Shown piece by piece: positions 56,850-64,000 of a DNA stretch of 64,000 nt; positions within the stretch are counted from its first letter, which is position 1, and every line of letters begins with the position of its first letter. The DNA is taken from NCBI RefSeq assembly GCF_000237925.1, contig NC_031502.1, positions 15,674,434-15,738,433 on the forward strand, written 5' to 3'. The notes under the pieces were generated by a model that searched no databases, had not been told where the DNA came from, and saw only the letters and a program-made list of their open reading frames with translations. The position numbers were made by a program, and so were the translations under genes. The DNA comes from Schistosoma mansoni. Lineage: Eukaryota; Platyhelminthes; Trematoda; Strigeidida; Schistosomatidae.

Positions 56850-58925
56850 AGCCAATAATAATAAAATAACAAAAAACTAAATAAACTCTTTATTTTAAAC
56901 TCGTATGCATACTAGAGGGAGCTTGTGAGAAAGTCTGACAAGGAGAAGTACAAGAGGAAAAGCGAGTTGAGGACCCTGCAAGCAGTCAGTAACTATTATC
57001 AATATAGTAAAGACAATTAAGGCGGGCTGAAAGTCGAAATTAGATTTCAGTGAGACAGACTTTCTGATGTTTCACAGCCCTTTAAGTAAAGACGAATCAC
57101 TTTAGTTTTTGTCAAAGTTCAAGTATAAGTTAGAATAAAGTCGAACCACATATCTGTGACGTCTTATTGAAATAGCCTAATTCTCTTTCAAATGATGTGA
57201 TCATACGTGAATTTTTAAAAATTACATAGCTAGGAAAAGTACAACCATTTGTATCCCATCGCGGATTTATTATAACGTCAATTCTAAGTACTAGAATTCC
57301 AGTTCTGACTGGCAATAGTACTGGGACATCCTCTTGGAAATCATACGCCACTCAAGGTCACTCTTGCCAGTGGTTTAACAGTACGGTAAGCACCTAGTAA
57401 TAAGCGTTGCTGTCGATTGGCAATTTTAAGCGTTTTTCTCAGACTTGGGAACTGAAGAATCATTTCGTCGTCTCTCTTAACTGGAATTAAATGAATCTAT
57501 TTGTGCAGTTTTTGTTTTTTGACATAGAATAAGTTAACTTTTGGTTGATTCGGGAAACCTCATGTACAGAAATATCATTTCACGACTCTGAAACTGCGGG
57601 TTAAAGTCCTACAACTTTTGATCAGGAGGCATATATGAGAGAACTAAGCAATTGGGATGAAACAAAGAGTTGTCGTCTCTTTGACCCTAGAATCAGTTAA
57701 GGGGTTCACTCCTACTTACAAGTCACTCGTTGATTTCAGGTGCCTATTATATGTAGAAAGTTTCCAGTGTATCGTTGAAACAGAGTGCTATGTACAACCA
57801 AAAATTGTTTTACGAACCAGAGGACACCGTAAATTGAAATAACTAAAACTCTCATCATACGGTGTTCGATATTTACGTTTTTTCCGAGAACACAATGTAT
57901 TCCCGTTGTATATGAGTAATAAACTTTATGGTGTTGTAAAACGACGCATTTAGTATTAACCTAATGAGGATTTGAGGTGAGACAATAGTTTGTGGACGAC
58001 TTTTAGGCGACGCCAAAGTGACTGAGAGAGTCTACCTACTTACCAGGGCTACATGAGGGTCATAAAGCAGTTTGAAGAATAAGGATTTTGATTTATAGTT
58101 GATGGTTAGAGTTAGGAATTAGATTTACGGTTTTTCATCACGCCGGTTGGCCAAACGAGTGAGTGGATTCCGCACCAAAATCCAAGACTTGTTATCGTAA
58201 GTCTGATTGTTTCGTCCATGAAATAGTCTCGCCGGACATGAAAGCACTACATGAGAAGTGGTTAAACGGCCCTCACTCCAATTGGGCACTATGTCTATGT
58301 TATTCTTGTATATCAGATTGGAGTTAGATGCTGACAAATTCATCAATCCAAAGTTGTAGGGAATTAGAATTAGTGAGATAAGAAAAGGACCAGTCGGTGA
58401 ACTTACTACTGACGAGTTCGGAATAAGTTGAAGTATCTAAGCTCTGAAGCCCTTCACTCCATTCGATAATTGTTGCAAATTGGCCGTCACGCCCTGATGC
58501 ACATTGATAAACACCTTTGTGAATACCGTCCACTACATCAACACCTAAGCCGTTGCTTCGAAAACCACTAAACGTAATCAAGAACGGTCTCATGAAAACT
58601 GTATAGAGATAATATAGAGGGTCCTGTTATCAATGAATAGTATTGAGTTTATAAGATATGATCTTATGGCTTTTTGAATGGAATGTTGTAAATTGTGTGC
58701 GAAACGTCAGCTACCAAACAATACTGTACCAATATCTGCCACACTAATTTCTAACGACGGTGCCCTAGTTTAGCGCTTGTGTGATTGAAACTGGTTTCTT
58801 TTAGGACACCAATCCGTTTTCCTGTATGTTTATATCCTCACGGTATACTATAGGGTTTCATTCCTACCGCACAGACATAAAGTCTTCCGTTTCAGGTCAC
58901 CCATTCTCAAAGGGACCATCTTGTT
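56850..58925. other. Unassigned stretch
   Basis: Minus-strand frames at 57130-57351, 58125-58346 and 58324-58593 have no recognisable domain; the last (GVYQCASGRDGQFATIIEWS) may be a repeat remnant. No exon could be supported. Confidence 0.35.
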
Positions 58926-59161
58926 ATGTCTTTGTCCAATGGAAGTTTATTACGCTCAGCTCAACTAGGTAATAAAGTTTAGTTCTTTCAACGTTTTCAG
59001 TATTTTTTAGACAACCCTTTAGATGCGCAGGAGTTAAAAAGAAGAAGAACTACGCCGAGACCCCTTCTAGATACCGACCTTCCGTACTTGTGAAGACTCT
59101 TCGTGGTTTTCAGTTTAATGATGGGGATTATGTCTATAAAGGTGATATCTTAGTTCGACAG
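58926..59161 (+). CDS. Probable mitochondrial ribosomal protein L27, first two exons
   Basis: ATG at 58926 opens exon 1 (58926-58968), then a 32-bp intron (GTAATAAAG...GTTTTCAG) and exon 2 (59001-59161); phase 1 matches. The product starts MSLSNGSLLRSAQLVFFRQP and reads KKKKNYAETPSRYRP, then FQFNDGDYVYKGDILVRQ. The last part resembles the bL27 core (GxxVxxGxILVRQ). The basic, Arg-containing, acid-free start fits a mitochondrial targeting peptide. Exon 2 ends at GTACGT in phase 0. The rest, including the expected RGTxFHPGxNVG segment, was not found in the window. The identification rests on about 20 residues and is moderate. Confidence 0.6.
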
Positions 59162-59285
59162 GTACGTTGTTATTATTGGTCTTTATTCATTTGTATACCA
59201 TGAATAATTCTGTAACGGTTGTGCCGTTGATATTTCTATTTTGTTGCATGTGATAAAGGTATGTATAATGCAGAGGGTAACATGT

Positions 59286-59318
<33 letters not shown>
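59286..59318. repeat. (TA)n microsatellite
   Basis: About 16 TA units in the intron after the L27-like exon 2. Confidence 0.9.
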
Positions 59319-59321
<3 letters not shown>

Positions 59322-59363
59322 CCATCTGACGTCTCGACAAGATATAATTGTTCTCTTTTGCAG

Positions 59364-59414
59364 AATATGTCATTAAGGCTTGGTGATCTGTCCGAAGTCG
59401 CTATATTACACTGA
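59364..59414 (+). CDS. Possible alternative last exon of L27-like gene
   Basis: A strong acceptor (TTCTCTTTTGCAG) is followed, in phase, by NMSLRLGDLSEVAILH and TGA. It would make an 84-residue protein lacking most of L27. The sequence does not convincingly match L27, so this may be a cryptic exon. Confidence 0.25.
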   Translation, partial: NMSLRLGDLSEVAILH

Positions 59415-59559
59415 GACAAGGAGGGCCGGGATAGTGTGGTAAGTACTAGTGAGAAAGATCGAATATTGAGAATATGGTGTGAAACGACAATGAAAAGGTA
59501 TATCTGAAGGGATAATGAACTCCAGATCTAGAGGAAGATAAAGTTGGCACGTTTGTTTC

Positions 59560-59830
59560 ATTGGGACCGCTTCTGAGACATGTTACTCCAACCACCAATC
59601 ACACAAACGTCAACCAAGTGGTCTGCATCCACCAAAATGGGTCAATCAAATAGTCACTGGCTTTATGGACTGATGTCACGTTTTCGTTTGGTTATCCATA
59701 GCATTCTTACAGCTTTCTCCTACAACAAACAGCATTCCTTATCAAGGTAAAAAAATGTCGGGCGTACATAATACATATCCCAACCACCTCAATCAATAAA
59801 GATTCTAGGTGGTATATGTTTGGGGTCTAT
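59560..59830 (-). mobile_element. 3' fragment of EN/RT non-LTR element
   Basis: It aligns with 21590-21820 of the fragment at 21460-22200, for example AAGTGGTCTGCATC and TACTGATGTCACATTTTCGTTTGG-like text, so it is a second 3' end of the same family. Confidence 0.6.
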
Positions 59831-59934
59831 ACATCGTTATGTAGATTCCTTGAATCTTAATTCTTGGTTTATTAACAGTGGTTCACCCTAGATATGTCCT
59901 CCATTTGTAAGAGAGAGTCTACTCTCTCTTGGAA

Positions 59935-61385
59935 TGTCCTCATATATATATTGTCAAGTGCTGCTGTCTTCCCACTCTTTATTTGTCTGATGATCGGCCA
60001 TCCTGATTTATTCAATCGTTGGTGGAGTGACATTTATAGGTGGGTCTGTGTGTGCTGCTTTGATGTCCGGTGGGTTAAGTGGGACTGGCATATTCAAGAG
60101 TTCCCAAAGTGTTCTACCCATCTTTTGCTCTGTTCTTGAATCTCAGTGATTGGCTTACCTTCATTGTACTTGACCGGTGTCTCTGGTTTACTATATTTCC
60201 CTCCCAGTTTCTTCGCTGTGTCATATAGTTGTCTGATATTTCCTCCTCTTGCAACTTTTTCCTCTGTCGTTGCTAGGTCTTCCACGTATTTCTGCTTGTT
60301 GTCAGCTCTAATGCTACTCTTCACTTTCTTGTTTCCTCCTATGTATTCAGCTTGTGCCTCGACTTTCTCTGTTCTCGCTCGGCTGTTGTTAATTGCTGTC
60401 TCCGTGTTCTTCCCTTCTTGAATCTTGTTCAGGGTTTCGATAGTGATCCATTCCTTATGATGCTGCTTCTTGAGGCCCAGCACCTCCTGACACGTTGGAT
60501 TTAGTGCATCTTTGAGCTCTTTCCAATTTTCCTCCATAGTAGTTTCTTCTTGCAGTAGATCTTGTAGGGCTTGGAACCTGTTGTTGAGAGCTATCTTGAA
60601 TTCGTTGAGTTTGTCAGTATGTCGAAGGAGGTGTGTATCGAACTTTTGTAAGCACCAGATGGTGATCCGAAGCTATGTCAGCTCCTCTCCTTGTTCTCGC
60701 GTCTCCCATGGATCTTCTGAATTTCTTATTTATGCAAATATGGTCGATCTGGCTCTGTGTAGTGTGATTTGGTGAGACCCATGTAGCTTTGTGTGGGAAT
60801 ATTGTGCCGCCTATAACCAATTTGTTGAATGTTCATAAATTTGTGAATTTCTCGCCATTCTCGTCTCGATTTCCTAGTCCATGTCGTCCTCTGATATGTT
60901 CATACCCAGTGTTTTCTATTCCGACATTGGCGTCTAGGTTTCCCATTAGGATGGTCAAGTCGTTCCGTGAGCGATTCGCTATGATCGATCGCAGCCTTTT
61001 GTAAAACTGGTCTTTATCGTCGTCACTGTTATCATTGGTGGCTGCATAACATTGAATAACATTCATTGTGATTCCTTTTGTTTTAAGGTATGCTTCTTTG
61101 GACAGCATCAGAGCAACTCCCTAAGTGTGTGGAGCATCTTATTCGTGACTCGGGTACAACAGCATCCCTCCCGAATCTCTTTTCCTGTCCAGCTTGGGTC
61201 CAAGGAATTTCACCCATTCCGAGCACTGCCAACTTGTATCTCATCATTTCCACAGCTATTAGACTAATCCAATCGGTCTCCCACATTGTCCGAACAGTCC
61301 ATGTATCCATATTATTTATTGCTCTGGTTATTTGAAAAGTTATTGGCTTCCTGACTTTCAAAGAATCTCAGCTTTCATTATGAGG
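59935..61385 (-). mobile_element. RTE-clade element fragment, 5' half only
   Basis: Minus strand from 61361: MDTWTVRTMWETD and YKLAVLGMGEIPWTQAGQ (endonuclease N-terminus), MNVIQCYAATND, DLTILMGNLDANVGIENTGY, QSQIDHICINKKF and SDHHLV. The Lys/Glu linker 60537-60094 here lacks the stop after ITEI that copies 1 and 2 share. It breaks off at GACAATATATATATGAGG near 59940, just after the start of the RT. It is the only copy in the window with the endonuclease N-terminus. Confidence 0.82.
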
Positions 61386-61479
61386 CGTCATAATTCTTCC
61401 TTCAGCTCGGAGGGCAGAGCTTAAATGAATTAATTAGTTTATACTGGTTAGCGTTATTTTTAGCAAGGTTGTTTTCTAC

Positions 61480-64000
61480 GGGATGGGGATGCTTTCCCCA
61501 CGCTCAATCCTCCCTCATGTGGGCTTGGGACCTGCAGTAACCCTAGAAGTGCTACAGGCGTTGTTCAAGAGTGACCGCTTGCTTCGATTCGGGTTCCTGG
61601 TCAGTATCCTAGCCCATACACAACTGCGAAGATGATTGTCAAAGAAGAAAACGCTTCTGCTCGCTGTCGCTATCTACGTAAATGACTGTTATAAGTACTT
61701 GGTTGCATGCAAACTCGTTTTACCCTTCCTTTTATGACTATTTATTGTCATTTCCATTGTTTATACTTTTATTTCCCAACTACCCTATGTAAACGATCTT
61801 AAGCCACTGATCAGTCAAAAGTTGGATGCTACCACTGGACGCGGTTTCTGAAATATTCTGAGACCATGCGTGTCATCTAAACTGGTCTCCTTCAACATTC
61901 GCACGCTAATGCAGATCAGACAAAAGATAGGTCTGGCTGTTTCTTTAGAAAGTCTTAACATCGATGTTTGTTGTCTATCTGAAACATGTATTCAAAACTA
62001 GTGAGATGCTACACATTCGCTCTTCATCTGTCGAGTCGAGAAGCTTGTTTTATGTGTGTTTATCCGGGGATTCTGCAGCAACTTTGTCCGGTTTTGTCAC
62101 ACTCAGCTCCAGAACCAAGATAGCACCGACCGATCAGATCCTCATTAAAAGTCGATTATGTGCTGTTAGATTTAAAAGTTCCCTCAAAGTGAGTAGAAAT
62201 CGGTATAGGGAACAAAACATTTGCATTATCTTAGCTTATTTCCTTCAGACAAATTGCAGTTCTGATGCGATCAGGGATAAACCCGTACCACCAGTTAGAC
62301 GATCTTCCTAAGAAAGCGCGTTCGGCAGATATTATGCTGCTGACCAGAGGTAGGTATATCGAGCGTCTAAGCACAGAGAGTCGTTTGAGTGGGCAGTGGG
62401 GACTTGTTGTTCACCTTAAGCTGCAGGGCAAAGTAGCTGTAATCTAACCTATGGGTGAAAATCCATTTCTATGCAGCACCAACTCTCAGCATAGTTATCG
62501 CCAATGTGTTACTTGGAGCTTTCTCTCTACGACTCAAGCCCGAACTCAGATTGGTCACACATCAGCTACTGATGGCGTGGTTGTGCACAAGACAGTCGCT
62601 CTTTTTAAAGAATTGATCTGGACTATGATCATACCGTCATGTATGCTTATCTAACGTTTCAGTAGCTAAAATGTTCATCGTCGTGAATGGATTGATTTAA
62701 GCAAATAGACCAGCTTTTGTTGCTATCAAATATCGAGCCGAGCTAGGTTCAAAGCTAGCTGTCAACCCATCAAAAATTCCAGATAATGACTGAGTTGGCA
62801 TGATGCCATGAAAATTGCAAGTAAATTTGATTGCACCTTTGTGGGATTTCTACAGGCTCCTTACAACTCCTTAAGGTACGTCGGTTTACTCTGGTAACCA
62901 CGAGTTTGGGGAGAAACCTAAATCCTTACGCAATGAAATTATCCAGAGTTTGCTTACGAACCGAAAACTCTGGTGGTGGGAGCGCACCGAGTTGGAAGCA
63001 GCAGCTAAATCTATTAATTGTCAGGAACTTTTTCAACTCATCGGAGCCACTGGAAGCAAGAAGTTTGATGTAAGATAACAATCTATAAAGGTGATAGGAT
63101 TCCAACAGATAACATCTACTAACGTCTCGGACGATGGGCATGGTTCTTCTAGAGAGAGTTCGGCCGATCTGCTGCCCTGGTGTCATCAATCAAACTATTC
63201 TGTCCTCCATGGTCGGTGATGACCGATCCAACTGACTAAGGCGAATCCCTCAAGCAACTCCAACTCATGGAGTGCGATAAATCATCAGACTCAAACGACT
63301 TACCTTTGACTCTTTTTAAATATAACGAAGAACTTCCGGTCGAGGGGATTGGCTGAATTGTTTGCAAAAGTTTGGAAATTAGAGTATCCATACATCTCAG
63401 AGTGAGATGACAGTCATCCTTATCTGTAATAAGAGTTTGCGTCATCAACCCGAAAACTATCGGAGTATTAGCCTTATTCCGACTGGGTGCAAACTATTGT
63501 TCAAAACCTATAAATGATCGACTCACGTGGAGCATACAGGTATTTGTTTCGGTTCGGGATGTGTTGATCACATCATCACCTTCCTCCATATGTTAGAACA
63601 CCGCCATACTTGTCTCAGGTGAGCAGTCTTCGTGTTCTGTGATATCAAGGCCTTCTTCACTTAGTTGGACAGGACTTTTTTCTGGGGGTGTCTGTTGAAG
63701 AAATATGTGGCTGAACAGTTTGTTAACATCTTAAACGCCTTATCTACAAACAGTCCAAGCAAAGTGAGGACATACAAAACCACCTTTCCTCACTGCTCCA
63801 TTTAAGCAGAGGGTTAGGTACGGTTGCCCAACTTCGCCATCGATGGTGTTCTAAAAACGGCTTTGATGAAAGTAGGTATTGGTGGCAAGGATCTGTAAAC
63901 TGAGAAAGAATTTTCGATCTTGAGTATGGGGATGATATTGAACTACTTAAGCCATGTAATCTGCATTTCAGCAACGTCCATAGGTATGGCTTATGCTTTA
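61480..64000 (+). mobile_element. Decayed EN/RT non-LTR element, runs off the window
   Basis: A 5' UTR-like stretch (61490-61640) is followed by broken + frames. These read VSFNIRTLMQIRQKIGLAVS and LNIDVCCLSETCIQ (endonuclease start, about 61890), SGFVTLSSRTKI, SRLCAVRF, SSDAIRDK, KKARSADIMLL and QTQIGH-like remnants. The pre-RT linker near 62960-63070 and a weak RT near 63440-63960 follow, including a degraded YGDDIELLK (about 63927). It belongs to the same family as 55650-56840 and 21460-22200. Confidence 0.72.

Noticed and set aside
58200-58270. Possible hammerhead on the minus strand (GTCCGGCGAG...GGACGAAAC)
   Set aside because: CGAAAC is present but there is no CUGANGA box in the right place.
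1-64000. CRISPR arrays, bacterial operons, tRNA or rRNA genes
   Set aside because: No regular spacer arrays or full tRNA/rRNA folds were seen; the tRNA-like boxes belong to SINEs and the gene structure is eukaryotic.

Overview
The window looks like nuclear DNA of a parasitic flatworm, most likely a schistosome (Schistosoma or a close relative). It is AT-rich and has split genes with phase-matched GT-AG introns, some only 30-46 bp long. It is crowded with RTE-clade non-LTR retrotransposons, Penelope-like elements (PLEs) and tRNA-headed SINE-like repeats carrying hammerhead ribozymes, a mix typical of schistosomes. The species call is inference; no database search was possible. There are two assembly gaps, at 29075-29297 and 29837-30036.

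Layout. (1) 1-13766, + strand: the 3' part of an unrecognised low-complexity (Ser/Asn/Thr/His-rich) gene. Five exons (2716-3164, 6979-7297, 9197-10205, 12795-12993, 13702-13766) join with perfect phase agreement to a stop. Its introns hold a dead RTE copy, a PLE remnant, an inverted SINE pair and a hammerhead SINE. (2) 14876-18202: a second RTE+PLE block, of which 15328-18202 is base-for-base the same as 4057-6931. (3) 19880-22200: a PLE with inverted terminal repeats, then the 3' end of another non-LTR element. (4) 22928-45012, - strand: a large gene for a protein with about eight degenerate EF-hand-like modules. I traced 13 exons, with at least one more hidden near or in the first gap. Its introns hold two PLE inverted structures, hammerhead SINEs and a solo LTR. 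(5) 45013-50000: a stretch without recognised genes, then a decayed RTE of a different subfamily. (6) 50851-53532: a non-autonomous LTR element with about 440-bp LTRs, a 36-bp tandem array and a 17-bp target duplication. (7) 53533-57000: a decayed EN/RT non-LTR element. (8) 58926-59161: the first two exons of a probable mitochondrial ribosomal protein L27 gene. (9) 59560-64000: three more non-LTR fragments.

The host genes show no functional link to each other. The recurring theme is mobile DNA in head-to-head, tail-out pairs. SINEs do this at 7638-8040, and at 29670-30061 where the assembly gap falls in the palindrome. PLEs do it at 42743-44179, 29583-31615 and 19880-21457. Several of these tails carry hammerhead motifs, two of them with an intact catalytic core and cleavage triplet.
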